Assembly (NCBI GenBank): GCA_907165135.1
Contig: OU015569.1
Coordinates: forward strand, 1,922,001-1,986,000
From: Oikopleura dioica
Taxonomy: Eukaryota > Chordata > Appendicularia > Copelata > Oikopleuridae
Length of the DNA stretch: 64,000 nucleotides
Reading direction: 5' to 3'
Shown: one piece after another, positions 21,425 to 33,332 of the stretch
Position numbering within the stretch: the stretch's first letter is position 1
Layout of the letters: every line of letters begins with the position of its first letter
Made by a program: the position numbers and the translations under genes
Notes under the pieces: generated by a model
The model's database searches: none
Told to the model about the DNA's origin: nothing
The model's input: only the letters and a program-made list of their open reading frames with translations

Positions 21425-23321
21425 ATGAGCACGCTGCTTCAAAATCAAGCAACTTTGAGCCTTTTGCAACAACAACAGCAGCTCCTTACCGGCCAAGCTC
21501 CAAACACTGCCCAAACAAATCAAGCAAATCTCTTGCTTGCTGCCCAGCTGGCTCAGCTTCAGTCCCTTATGCCTTGGGCTCCCGCAATGGCACAAACTGC
21601 TCCCCCAGCAGACTTGTATGCACAGCTAGGCGCTACTGCTCAACTGCTTAATCCTTTTATGGGCTTTCCAGTAAGTAAAAACATAAAATTTAAATTTTTT
21701 TCTTTTATGAAGAACTTATGCCAACTAATCTTCTTACAGGCTGATGGCATGTACAATCCGCTAGCAATGAATCCGATGACAGGATGGCCAGGCGCCCCGC
21801 AATCTCAAAACCATCGTCCATCGCAAAAGACTGCCTCTCAGAATGCAAAAAGCTCAAAGTCAGCTGGAAACAGAAGCCAACAGACGCCGAGCACTTCCGG
21901 CAAGTCGCCATTTGGCATGAGCGCGTTGGAGACTCAACTTATCGATATTATCAACGGACAAGCGCAGCAAGGAGAAGGCTCACAAAATGGCGAGGATACC
22001 GATAGATACTCGCGCAAGGTTTTTGTTGGCGGCCTCCCGGTTAGTTCACATTTTGATTTTCCTCCTGTTAAATATCGATTCTTTCCAGCCTGACATTGAC
22101 GAAGATGAGATCCAGGCGTCTTTCCGAAAGTATGGCCCCTTGGTTGTTGACTGGCCTCATAAAAATGAGTCTCGATCGTACTTTCCCCCAAAGGTAAAAA
22201 CATTTTTTTGTCAAGCTTTTTATCTAATCCTCAAGGGCTACGCCTTCTTGCTCTTCCAAGACGAGGTGTCCGTCCATGGTCTTGTGCAAGTCTGCGTCAA
22301 GGAAGACGACAAATTATTCACGACCATCTCCAGTCCCACGATCAAAGACAAGGCCGTTCAAATTCGACCTTGGAACCTAAGGTACGTATCAATATTCTGA
22401 TCAGCACTTTTCATCTTTATTTAGCGACTCAGACTATGTGATGGATGGTTCGGCGCCTCTCGACCCGAGGAAAACTATTTTTGTTGGAGGCGTTCCTAGG
22501 TAGATTTTTTTCAGTCAAATGAGCGTGGACTTTATTTGAATTAGGCCTCTGCGAGCTGTGGAATTAGCGATCATTATGGAGCGTCTCTACGGTTCTGTTT
22601 GTTACGCTGGAATCGACACGGACCCCGAACTCAAGTACCCAAAAGGCGCTGGACGAGTGGCCTTCTCCTCGCAACAAAGCTACATCGCAGCCATTTCTGC
22701 TCGATTTGTGCAGCTGCAGTACGGCGACATCGATAAGCGCGTAGAAGTAAAGCCTTACGTCCTCGACGACCAAATGTGTGACGAATGCGCCGGGCAGCGA
22801 TGTGGGGGCAAGTTTGCGCCCTTCTTCTGCGCAAACGTGAACTGCCTCCAGGTGAGTTGGCATTGAAAATCCGCCTTGTTCATTTGGGAAATCGACTCAT
22901 AATTAACTTTTGTACTGTACCTATATTTATTTAGTATTATTAATAAATATTTATTTATACAAGAAAAAAAAAACTAATAGCTTCATTCATTAACCTATGC
23001 ATGCGACTCAAGGCTAGTCGGTGCTCGTCACGTAATTCAGAGTGATTAAAATGGAATCCCTTTTAATTACTGAAATTGGTGATTTACAAAAAAACAAACC
23101 TTTCAATTCAAAAGAAATTCTTCATTGAATTGTAGTATTATTGCGAGAACTGTTGGGCGTCTATTCACGCACGGCCCGAGCGTGCCTTCCACAAGCCCTT
23201 GGTGAAGGAATCCACCTACACGAGGTCGAACAGGACCAGCGGGCAGCAGCAACAAGCGAGTGCCCAAAGCGCCGCCGCCGCCACCCAATCCCAACAAGCC
23301 AGCCAGTTCCTGCTCTCGTGA
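21425..23321 (+). CDS. CPEB: Cytoplasmic polyadenylation element-binding protein (CPEB)
   Basis: Binds U-rich elements in 3' UTRs to control poly(A) length and translation. Exons 21425-21670, 21740-22039, 22089-22193, 22236-22381, 22425-22499, 22545-22851 and 23136-23321 give 454 residues. The N-terminal third is Gln/Ala/Leu-rich. RRM1 begins RKVFVGGLP and carries RNP1 GYAFLLF; RRM2 begins KTIFVGGVP with GAGRVAF. The C-terminal CPEB-type ZZ zinc-binding domain is intact: CDEC, C, C...C, YYCENCW, then IHARPERAFHKPLV. A Gln/Ala-rich tail follows. Sequence around the RRMs suits the CPEB2/3/4 class better than CPEB1, from memory. The ATG at 21425 is the first in the exon that opens at 21419, but an upstream exon (19243) or other leader may extend the N terminus. 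Confidence 0.93.
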
Positions 23322-23650
23322 AAGTCATTAGTACTTGATTCTTAAGTTCCTCATCAACTTATTTCTCTGCTAGCTCGTATTGACTTTGCTAGTTTTTAAT
23401 ATCCGAAGTCTTTATTTTTCTTCACAGCGGAGCACTCGTGCCCAAACCCACCCAAACAATTCATTGTCATACTTATTGTCAAGTATAAACCAAAAGTGGA
23501 TTGCCGAACAAATTTGGCCTTGCCAAATTTATACCGTCTTTGGAGCTATCTTTTTGGCTGCTAACCAAAAGACCTTTTACTAGTTTCGGACCTGTCTTGC
23601 TTTTAAAAGACTGTTTTCTAAGAACTGTTTTTGTTTTCATATATTTCTAC

Positions 23651-23926
23651 TTAACGCCGGAACGCATAAAATTTTTTCAACGACGAACGCAGATGGTACC
23701 AATTAATTGGTATGCCCCTTTTACCCCTTTTTGACAATGAAACTGATTAGCTCACTGTATAAATGATATAGATAAATGATTCTCAGACGCTAAGCTTCAA
23801 TTTCATCCCCATATTATACCGATATCATAACATAAATATGAGTAAATATGCGTATTGCCAAATGTGTTGAAATGGCATCGAAGGGCGCTGTACCAATTAA
23901 TTGGTCGCTGTGCGTTTCGGCGTTAA
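23651..23926. mobile_element. TTAA-flanked MITE (piggyBac-like target site)
   Basis: TTAACGCCGGAACGCA at the left end pairs with TGCGTTTCGGCGTTAA at the right end (one mismatch). Both outer ends are TTAA, the target-site duplication typical of piggyBac-type elements. The palindrome ACCAATTAATTGGT occurs once near each end (about 23697 and 23892). At about 276 bp and with no frame, it is a non-autonomous element. Confidence 0.75.
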
Positions 23927-25207
23927 GCTTAAGCTCGTCTGTTTTTATCAGATACTCGTAATTTTTCATTTTTCTCAAATATATATTTTAATATTTTAAC
24001 AATTTATTTTTGCGCGGTTATTTTGGCCTGTCATCGCCGCAAAAGTTTTTTATATTTACAAAGGCATCTTTTATATTAAAATAAGAATTCTCAAGTGCAT
24101 ACGTTATAATTGTGTAAATACTATATAAACAAATGGAAAAGCACCTTCTCAACCCCCAAGTGAACAACCCCATGACACTTAATTTTCACTGTGTTACTCC
24201 CCGCTGGTGCAACTTTGCTGATTCATATAAATTTATATCTTTTCGTAGAACAGCTTCTTTTCTCTCTTGTCGTGAAGCATTCAGTTCAGGGTAAGACGTT
24301 TGCTTAGAAAGACTTCGCCAACTGATGATTTTTAGTAAAGCGACTCTAGATCCCCAAAATAGCATTTTCGAATCTAAAAGCTCAATAAATTCATGTTCTA
24401 TAAGAGCTTTAGTTTCCCTTAGCAAAGTTCTCTTCCTTGATTTCAGAATAGATTTTTTAAAACCAAATCTATCTATTTTTATAATGTTAAAAATCTAATT
24501 CTTGGAAAAACACGAAAAGCTCCCGAATCCCCGTTTCCCATATTTTTCTATAATCGTTTTACTAAAACACATCGGTGAAGGGTTGTACTCAAAGCACGTT
24601 CTGCCTATTTATCAGCCCATCGCAAAAACAACAATTACGAAGCAGACCTGTAGAAATTAGCCAGTTGCCGAACTCCTGGAGCTCTAAAGCACTGCTACAT
24701 TACAGAGGAGATTCTAGCTTCTTCAAAGAGTCCATCGCTTATTTTTTGACTGGTCAGTTTTCAAATTTCTTTCTTCAAAAATCTACCCCTTTCACCTTTC
24801 ACACTTGACCAAGTTAGTACAGTAAGACGGATTCTAGCTTTAAATGGCAGCCCTTTTCCCCAGAATGTGACATTTCAATGTGCCCTTATTCTTTTTTCTC
24901 AGCCGCGGATTTTCTATTTTTCCTTCTAAAAACTCTTGCATGAGCTGGCTGCCGAGATTTTTAATTCGAAACTTTTGACTGTTTAAATTACTGAAACTGT
25001 ATAATTCAAAAAATATTGCAAACTAAAAACTTTATTAAAAAAAACAAGAATTCTGGAGTTTTCCGACTCTTCCCACCCGCCAGATGTCTTCCCACAACTA
25101 CTAGATTGATATTTTTCTTATAATCAAAAATAATAAAATAAAAAAGGCTCAAGAAATGCAAAGTGCCTGACAAAGGTGAGAATTTATATATCCGATTCTA
25201 GGATCCG

Positions 25208-25321
25208 CAACCTGTGTAGAAAGCCTGAGTTCAGGGTTTGAGAAAGCTTGCTAAGTTGCTTCATTTTTGTAAAAGCCGGTTAGCTATTCCAAATCCTGAC
25301 TCAGGTTTCCTACACAGGTTG
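25208..25321. mobile_element. Small foldback/MITE
   Basis: CAACCTGTGTAGAAAGCCTG at the left matches the reverse complement of the right end (CAACCTGTGTAGGAAACCTG) with two mismatches. The total length is 114 bp with a loop of about 58 bp. It could fold into a long hairpin if transcribed. No clear target-site duplication seen. It lies about 240 bp upstream of the 25558 gene. Confidence 0.65.
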
Positions 25322-25557
25322 ACGCCCCCAGATCAAAGTGTCTTTCTTTTTCTAACTTGATCTCGCTCTTTGCATTCTTTGTGTCGATTTATACTTATTT
25401 ATAACATTTGTATGTGTATCTCGCCCACTTTTCTACATTTGTAAAACAATTTCTTCGTTTCGGCATCGCTCGATACCGAAATGCTCATGCCTTATAATAA
25501 AAAGCGAAAACAAGAAGTGACTTGGAACGGAACTAATTTCTGTTTCTCTCTTTAGAA

Positions 25558-26534
25558 ATGCAGAAGCCGAAGATGTTGCCAGTTTTGCCGGTTTCGCACC
25601 GCATCGACTACTTGTTCGAAGTCGCCGAGACGGTTTCCATCGAAATGATGAAGGAGCGCGACTGCATGATTCTCCCTGTTGAAGCAGTCGCTGATGAAGT
25701 GGCCAAGTTGCTACCTGATAGGCCGCAAGGCCAGCATTCGATGCGAGCGCCTGGCTATCTCTTCCGCTACATGCTGGATGTACTGTCGCTTATTGCACCT
25801 ACTCCTCGGATCGAGTATCGACTGAAGGCGCGGACAAACCGTTTGCTTCACGATGGCACGCACGTCCACCTCTTGAATCAAAAGTACTGGTTCCCCTCGC
25901 CGACCTCTTTTATCGCTAGGAGTGCATGCCGAGTCAGATTGCCTAATCATATCACCCGTCATGTCTTCGACCTTACAGTAAACTTCCAGTGCATCCAGGG
26001 TTATTGGTACAATCGAAAGAAAGAGAAGGGCTTGCTTCTCACCCCTCTTGGCCAAAGTATCGGTAACGAATCAGTGAGCTTTCTTTTTTATCGTTTGTTT
26101 CAGTCGAAGACTACGGCTGCTTCGCCACCTATTTATTAGAACGCTGCAAGCAATACCGACCGAACTGGAGCGAGGAGGACGTGAAATTATACAAAAAGCG
26201 TTTGATAGGTCAAATTTTGAATATTTTGGAGAAGCAGGTGAATCACACCACGATCGTGGACATGGCCTATTTGACATTTTATTCGTTCTCGCATGTGCCG
26301 ATGATTGTGGACACTGAGCTGATCTACAGACTCACCGAATCGGACGCGAAATTCGAAAGAGACGGGCTCTTTTTGAAGAGAGCGGGATTCAGAGGATTTT
26401 ACGTCAATCCGGGAGAAATGGACGACGAATGGAACTCGCTGGATCCTGAAGAAGACGTAACGGACGACGTAGCGAAATTGGGCGACGATGACATTCTGCA
26501 GTCTTCGATCGTCTCCGAAGAAACATGGGAATAG
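25558..26534 (+). CDS. Uncharacterised 311-aa protein at the head of the ORC gene cluster
   Basis: I do not recognise this protein. Two exons (25558-26062, 26104-26534) join in phase 1 and total exactly 312 codons. The N-terminal part is compact (DYLFEVAETVSIEMMKERDC...), followed by a hydrophobic/aromatic middle with HVHLLNQKYWFPSPTSF and WYNRKKEKG. A helical region (ERCKQYRPNWSEEDVKLYKK) follows, then an acidic tail rich in Asp and Glu. No signal peptide or membrane segment. CTCTTTAG stands two bases before the ATG, consistent with a trans-splice acceptor. ORC3 starts 120 bp downstream on the same strand. The clean frame and conserved feel suggest a real globular protein, possibly of an animal family I cannot name. 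Confidence 0.8.
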
Positions 26535-26654
26535 TTCCCTGGATCGCTCTCCAAGAGACTTTTGCCACTTACTGCCCTTAGACTTCATTTATTCCCTCTA
26601 GCTGTACATACACGACTGAAAAAGCAAACCTAGTCGAACTTCCTTTTTATTAGA

Positions 26655-28807
26655 ATGGGCGTCGAAAATGATTCTGCGACGCTGGAAATTAGCAAGAAAA
26701 GGAGACTCGGGTTTGACAAGAAGCAAGCGACGTTTTCGTCTATGTCTTCGTCGCTTATGATGACGTCCGCTCTGCGACAGAAAGAACGATTCAAAGCGTT
26801 CGTAGAATTCTCGACGGCGATAGACGAAAAGCTAAGAAAACTGCATTTGAACATGACCGAGCGGGTGTTTCGGGATATTCTGATGTATGTTTCTGAAGTA
26901 GAAAGCCTCATGGACGCGGAACGAGTGATCGAAGACAGCGTTCGTCTTCTGCCAGTGATTTGCTTCAACACCGGCATCAATCTAGCCGATCACAAGGAGA
27001 CGTTTAAAATCCTCGGCAAATATCTCGAGAAGGAGCTGGGCGAGTCAAACATAAAAGTGTGCAGACTCGCGGCAAGCAAGGTGACGACGCTGAAATCGAC
27101 CTTCGCAAGCATGTGCAACCAGCTGGGCGTCAAGTACTCGGTCGACGCGACGATCACAAACATTGAGAAGCACTTTCGTCAAGAACAACTTCAACTGGAC
27201 GAAGAAGAGCTGCAAAAGACGCAAGAGCCACTGATCGTCATTATTCTGGAAAACTGCGAGGCCATCGACATTCGAATCTTTTCGAAGTTCCTGGAGATCA
27301 TCGCAAATGCGCAGAGCAAGCTCAAGATCATGGTCATCCTCGGAATAGCTACTGACACCGAAATGCTCAAAGATCTAATCCCATATGAAGCGCTTTCGCT
27401 TTGCGATATCAAACAGTTTCGCTGCTTGGCGGCGACGCATTACCTCCAAGAATTCCTCGACGCGGAAGTTATGCATCCTGATTCATACTTCCAACTTTCT
27501 GGTCGCTGTTTCGAGTGGTCCCTTATTGAGTTTCTTAGGTAGCGTACCCATATCGAACTGCATTCGAACTAATCCGTGATTAAGCCATGACTTCTCTGTG
27601 GCAAACTATGCCTCAAAGTTAAAGTTTGCAGCTTTGGCGCATTACTCAAACTACTTTGCTTCTTTCGCTTGTTGGCCTCGAGAAAAGTCACTTGAAATTG
27701 CGAAAACGATCAGCAAACGAGAAATCGCTATTGTCAACTCTCTTCCTTCAGTAAAACAAAGTCCGATTTCCTCGGCAGCGGAGTTCGTCGCAGCAATAGA
27801 AGAATTCTTCGACAACGAGCGAAAGACGCGCATGTTGCTCAAGTGTCTGCTCTCTGTTCAAAGTCACTTCATCGACCCTGTTTTCGGAACGCGCTCGCCA
27901 AATATATATGCGTTCGTTATCGGAAGCGATCTACAAGTCCACCGAATATCGAAAGTTTATTACTTACTACGGAGTCCTCGACTTAAAATCCTTCCAAAAA
28001 TCAATTGAAGAGCTTTGGAAACTCCTTGGGAGCTCCCCAGGGATAGAGAATTTTCCGATGCTTAGTGAAGCCGTTTCCGATACATTTGATCGCTTACAAA
28101 ATGAGGACTTGAACAAATTACTCGAAGACCCCGACCTCAAGGAACCAGAAATTAAGCGGCCGAAGAGAGCAGCGAAGAATGCATTCGAGCTTCAAAAGCA
28201 ACTCAAGGACATGGCGCTACAGAATAAGCCGGGTCCGAAGACCGTTTTTCAGGTACGATTTAGTCAATTATTTTCTTATAAAAACTTTTTCAATAGGAGG
28301 TCAGAAAGGAATTCTGCGGGAGACTAGATAAAATCGTCGAAAAATACTTGAGTAAGGCGCGACAAGAAAAGCCTTTCGCGGAGATTTTCTTCTTTTACAA
28401 ACTCAAACTGGTCGACAACAAGATGGTCCCTCCGATGGTCAATAACATCGAGCGCTCCCTTAAGAATCCGTTTCAATACACTAAGTAAGCGACTCGCTTA
28501 TTTCAAAATATCGAATATGAAATTAAGGGACGAAAAGATGCAACTGGTAAACGCAGATAGCAGTAATCCCAACCTTCCGCCTGTGTGTGTTGCTTTCAAG
28601 CTCTTTACTCAAATGGGTTCGATGGTGAATGTCGCAGACTGGCTTGACTCCTTCAAGTGTATTCTTGAAACCAGAAACAAGAAAATCAAGAAGGAAGACT
28701 TGGATGCCACGTTTTTTCAATCAGTCAGCGATCTTCAGTTTCTCGGCCTTCTGAAACCCACACAGCGAAAAACCGATCACGTCCAGAAAGTCACCTGGGC
28801 ACTTTGA
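26655..28807 (+). CDS. ORC3: Origin recognition complex subunit 3
   Basis: Subunit of the six-protein complex that marks replication origins and loads MCM helicases. Exons are 26655-27538, 27585 to about 28252 (with an internal frame problem), 28297-28484 and 28528-28807. Family landmarks: VIIILENCEAIDIRIFSKFL and the following GIAT segment of the degenerate AAA+ domain, the HDFSVANYASKLKFAALAHY insertion helix, and the winged-helix C terminus KPTQRKTDHVQKVTWAL, close to the human ending. Total about 660 residues against 711 in human. Between about 27885 and 27915 the reading frame must shift by one: GTRSPN is in one frame and RSLSEAIYKSTEYRKF in the other, with no room for an ordinary intron. 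This could be a sequence error, an unusual short intron (an 82-bp alternative from about 27845 is phase-compatible) or a real lesion. Confidence 0.9.
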
Positions 28808-28900
28808 ACATTAGAATTCACTTGTTTATCCAATTATCACTGCCTCTCAAATTAAAAACTAGGTCTGTCATCCTTTAGACTCTCAAAGGTCACTTTCAGC

Positions 28901-30264
28901 ATGACTCGGGCGAAATGCAAGGATGGCATCAAGAATATCTTGAAGTTGAGTTCTTGCGGCATCGTTCCACCCGCGTTGTATGTATCTGGTGCGGCTGGTT
29001 GTGGCAAGACGCACATGCTGAAGCAGATCATTGCGGAAAGACGGATGGAGGAGCCAGTCGATGTGGTTTTTATTAAATCGAATGAAATCTATTCTTCGCG
29101 GCTCTTTTACGAAGCCATTGTTAATGGTGTTCATGAGGCGACCGGAAGTGACACAAAACTACCGGTCATTGGCGACAATCCAAGGTGAACATCTATTTTC
29201 CCTCAATTCAGTCGAGTTACTTCTATAAAAGCTCAATGTTCTACGTTGTTGGAGAACTGTTGGCGGCACATGAGCGTCCAGTTTTCGTCGTGATCGAGCG
29301 GGCAGACTTGTTCATCAAGAATCTGCCAGAAGCAGCGACATCCCTCGCTCAACATGAAAAGTTTATACCAGACAATCGCTTGTGCGTCATTTTCGAGTCT
29401 CGAGTTGCCTTTCACTCCGTCATCTATCCAAAATCGGCAGTGTCGCCAGTGATCTTTCCCCTCCCGGAGTACAGCTCTCAAGAAGTTGAAGCTATTCTGC
29501 GCAAAGAGAAGCCCGCTGACATGTCCGACGTGCTCTTTCACAATTTCATTCAAGCGATTATGGGTTATTTCTACTTATCGACGCACGATTTGCGTTTGCT
29601 CAAGTACGTGGTGCAAGAGCAGCTGCCAGTGTATGCAAAGCCCGTGCTAGATGGAGATGTAAGCGAGAACTCGGCGATCTTGCTGTGGCGGAAAATTGAG
29701 CCGACATTCAGAGCGGCAAGAGCAAGTTTGTTCTTGAAGTCGAGTCAAGAGGAAGACAATCATGTGTAAGCTTATAGAACACAAGCATCGTTCTCTTTCT
29801 TACAGCGCTTTAGAATTGACTTGCCTTACTTCTCCAAACACTTGTTGATCGCTTCCTACCTTGCTTCATTCAATCCTCCGAAAACGGACAAAAGATACTT
29901 CCTCAAGAACGCTGGCAAGATTAAAAAGAAACGAACTTTTCGAGGGCCTGAAGTGAAACAGCGACTGATCGGGCCTCTCCAGTTTTCTATGGACCGGCTT
30001 ATTGCCATTTTTGAATCGATTACAGAATCTGAGGACCGCAGTATTTCGATTTTATCACAACTCAGAACTCTCGTTAAGCTCAAGCTTATCACAATTGGTA
30101 AGGAAGTAAGTCGGTGCATTGATTTAAAAATTTACCGTTTAGCTTCGAGCGACACACAAGTTCTTCAACCAAAGATGAAATGCAATTGCTCCGAAGACTT
30201 CATGCGCAAAATTGCCCACTCTGTCCGCTTCGAGTTGGACTCGTATCTTTTCGACAATGTCTAG
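28901..30264 (+). CDS. ORC5: Origin recognition complex subunit 5
   Basis: AAA+ ATP-binding subunit of ORC. Four exons (28901-29184, 29232-29763, 29806-30097, 30143-30264) total 410 codons, against 435 residues in human. Walker A is GAAGCGKT at residues 30-37, and the Walker B region reads FVVIERADLF. Further family segments are LCVIFESRVAF...PVIFPLPEYSSQEVEAIL and LPYFSKHLLIASYLASFNPP, with TDKRYFLKNAGKIKKK just after. IGPLQFSMDRLIAIF and the C-terminal IAHSVRFELDSYLFDNV of the winged helix close the protein. Start ATG 28901 sits one base after CACTTTCAG. The gene lies 93 bp after ORC3, so two ORC subunits are neighbours and probably co-transcribed. Confidence 0.94.
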
Positions 30265-30377
30265 ATATTTTTTGCTTCGTTTCCTAGGCGCATCCAAGTT
30301 ACACTCACAGCCACATTTACAGTTCTTATCGACTTTCTTATTTCAGACCTAACTCGGAGTGAATGATATGATAGTAC

Positions 30378-33332
30378 ATGAATGGCGGTGATAAGATGCT
30401 TTTCGCTGAGCAAGCTGCGCGTTCGGATCCATCCGAGGTAACAAAGAAACTTGGCACTTCAGCTGAACGAGGTCTCTCTTCCGTTCAAGTTACCGAAAAA
30501 CGGCGTCTATATGGAAGCAATGAGCTCAAACCGCCCCAACCACCGCCTATTTGGAAAAGATATTTGAGCCAGTTCAAGGATCCGCTCATCGGATTGCTTG
30601 TTGGCTCGGCCCTTGTCTCGGTCCTGACAGGCCAATTTGATGATGCAATTTCAATCTTCATCGCACTCGTTATCGTCGTCAGTGTTGGCTTCATTCAGGT
30701 AGCGAAAACAATTATTTCAACATTTGATCATCTTTGATTTTCAGGAATACCGATCAGAGCAGGCCCTTGAAAAATTAACAAAATTAGTTCCCCCAAAAGC
30801 GCGTGTTGTGCGCGATGGGCGCGAGGTCGACATGCTCGCTTCTGAACTCGTTTCTGGCGATTTAGTCATTCTCAAAACTGGAGATCGCGTTCCTGCCGAC
30901 ATAAGAATCATCAGCCAAAATGGTTTTCTCGTTGACGAGAGCTCAATGACTGGTGAGCCAGAGCCACAAGCGAAAACCATTGAGTCGATCGTTGTTGTTG
31001 GGACTTCTCAAACTTACAGCAATATGGCCTACATGGGATGTCTTGTCTTATCAGGCAATTGTCGAGGTATCGTCACTGCGATAGGAGAAAGCTCGCAGTT
31101 CGGTGAAATGGTCAAGCTCCTCTCTCAAGAAGAACCCCCGAGGACTCCACTTCAAGTTTCTATGGACAAACTAGGCCAACAACTGTCCTTTGTTTCCTTC
31201 GGCGTCATCGGAGTCATCTTCTTGATAGGCATGATCCAGGGCAAGGGTGTTTTGGAAATGTTCACGATGGGCGTCTCCTTGGCTGTCGCCGCTATTCCAG
31301 AAGGTCTCCCAATTGTCGTTACAGTAACACTCGCTCTTGGTGTATTGCGAATGGCCTCTCACAATGCTGTAGTGCGTCGTCTTCCAGCAGTGGAAACGCT
31401 TGGTAGCGTCGATGTTCTTTGTTCGGACAAAACTGGAACATTGACGAAAGGCGAAATGGCCGTGACTGAAGCTTTACTCTCCGATGGCTCAAGAGCGAGC
31501 ATCGGGCAGTTGGTCATGCTCCATGGTGAAGTTCAGCACGGACGATCACATCCACTCATGGAAGCATTGACGACAGCATGCGTAGTGTGCAACAACGTCC
31601 AGCCGACGTATGGTAAAAAAAGAGGCCTTGGCAATCCAACAGAAGCAGCGTTGATGGGCTTCGCTCAGAAACTAGGACTCGAAGATCTGCGGAATGACTG
31701 GCAACGTGTCAAAGAAATCCCATTCACTTCAGATTCTAAAACGATGGCGGTACAGGCTGTCTACAACAGAGATCCCGATCGCAAGCCATTGTGGTTCGTA
31801 AAAGGTGCACCAGAGATCATCCTCGAAAAATGTTTTCTCTTCCAAACACGGGATGGGCGACAAAATCTAACTACGAAAACAAGGATATCACTAAATGATC
31901 ACGCGACGTATATGATGAATCAGGGTCTTCGTGTTCTAGCAATTGCCAAGGGAGAGAAAACGCCCGACGAGTTAATATTCCTTGGTCTAGTCGGGATTTC
32001 TGATCCACCGCGACCGTCCGCCTCGAAAGCAGTCGCCGAGCTCCGTGAAAGAGGTGTCGAACTCAAAATGATCACTGGAGGTAATTTCAAATCTTATTGC
32101 GAATCTCAATCATATTGTCCTATATTTTCTTTTCAGATGCCCGTGAGACGGCTCTTGCTATCGCTGCCAAGCTTGGAATAGGCCGGGATTTCGCAGTATC
32201 AGGAGAAGAAGTCAGCAATCTGGATGCAACCGAACTGACCCGATTAGCGAACAAAGCAAATGTGTTCTATCGCACATCGCCTCAGCACAAACTTAAAATT
32301 GTCAAAGTATGTTCAATTTGATTATTCATATTCATTAAAATATTTCAGGCGCTTCAACTCTGTGGAAGAACAGTTGGAATGATAGGAGATGGGGTAAACG
32401 ATGCGGTAGCCGTGAAAAAGGCCGACATTGGCATATCAATGGGAGTTAATGGAACTGACGTTTGCCGAGAAGCCGCGGATATGGTTCTTTTAGGTGCTAA
32501 TAAGTATTCCACAAACTTTTTACACATTTTAAGATGATAACTTGCAAACGATCGTTCCAGCGATTGAAGAGGGAAAATCAATTTTCTACAATATCCGCAA
32601 CTTCGTTACTTTTCAGCTTTCTACCTCAATCGCTGCGCTGAGTCTCATCGCTATCTCGACAATACTAGGCCTGCCATCGCCACTAAACGCCATGCAGGTG
32701 CTATGGATTAATATACTTATGGACGGACCTCCAGCACAGAGTCTCGGGCTGGAGCCCAGCGATCCCGACCTTACCAAGGGCAAGCCAAGGCCAAGAGGGC
32801 AAAAACTATTGAACAAGAGCATCATCAAAAGGATACTTATCAATGCTACTTTGATTCTTTGCGGGACACTTTGGGTCCTGACCAGAGAATATCTAGGTAC
32901 ACAAGGTTGGATTTTGTCGTCTCTATAAGCTGTTTTAAGACGATGGGCGGCTTTCTGATCACGAGAGAACAATGACCTTTACCTGCTTCGTTTTCTTCGA
33001 CATGATGAATGCACTTGCCTGTCGATCCCAGACGAAATCAATTCGTCATCTTCCTCCGAATAAACCGCTTTTCATTGCCGTCTCTTTGTCCATCGTCGCT
33101 CAGTGTAAGTTCCTTTGCCATTCAGCGTTTTCTTAAGAGCTCGTATTTAGTACTCGTTGTCTATTGGGCGCCACTGCAGTCCGTGTTCCAAACACAATCA
33201 CTGTCTCTCAAGGACATGATGACGATAGTCGTTATTTCTTCATCGGTGCTAGTGACTTCCGAGTGGATGAAGTACAAGAGCCGTACTCAACGGAAACCTG
33301 CCGGATCGCCTGTGCTGCGTGAAGTCATCTGA
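30378..33332 (+). CDS. ATP2C1: Secretory-pathway Ca2+/Mn2+-transporting ATPase (SPCA)
   Basis: Golgi P2A-type ATPase that pumps Ca2+ and Mn2+ into the secretory pathway. Seven exons (30378-30698, 30745-32080, 32137-32306, 32349-32493, 32534-32896, 32940-33104, 33151-33332) total 894 codons; SPCA1 in human is about 919. Complete P-type signature: TGEP actuator motif, PEGLP in M4, phosphorylation site [12 protein letters not shown] (Asp near residue 335), KGAPE, and GDGVNDA in the hinge. Membrane helices with [24 protein letters not shown] and [15 protein letters not shown] match the SPCA branch rather than SERCA, since only one of the two Ca2+ sites is expected. The mannosidase downstream is also a secretory-pathway enzyme. 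Confidence 0.96.

Larger units (their letters stand above)
23322..25557. other. Intergenic region with two small inverted-repeat elements
   Basis: About 2.2 kb of A/T-rich sequence between CPEB and the next gene. It includes the CPEB 3' untranslated region at its left end, the TTAA-flanked element at 23651-23926 and the foldback at 25208-25321. The short frames in it have no coding character. No RNA gene recognised. Confidence 0.45.
25558..33332 (+). other. Candidate four-gene operon (unknown - ORC3 - ORC5 - ATP2C1)
   Basis: Four plus-strand genes are separated by only 120, 93 and 113 bp. Each downstream ATG is preceded by an acceptor-like T-rich motif ending in AG: TTTTTATTAG, CACTTTCAG and CTTATTTCAG (the last about 40 nt before the ATPase ATG). 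This is what a polycistronic unit resolved by spliced-leader trans-splicing would look like. No internal promoter is obvious. It is an inference from spacing and motifs. Confidence 0.55.
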
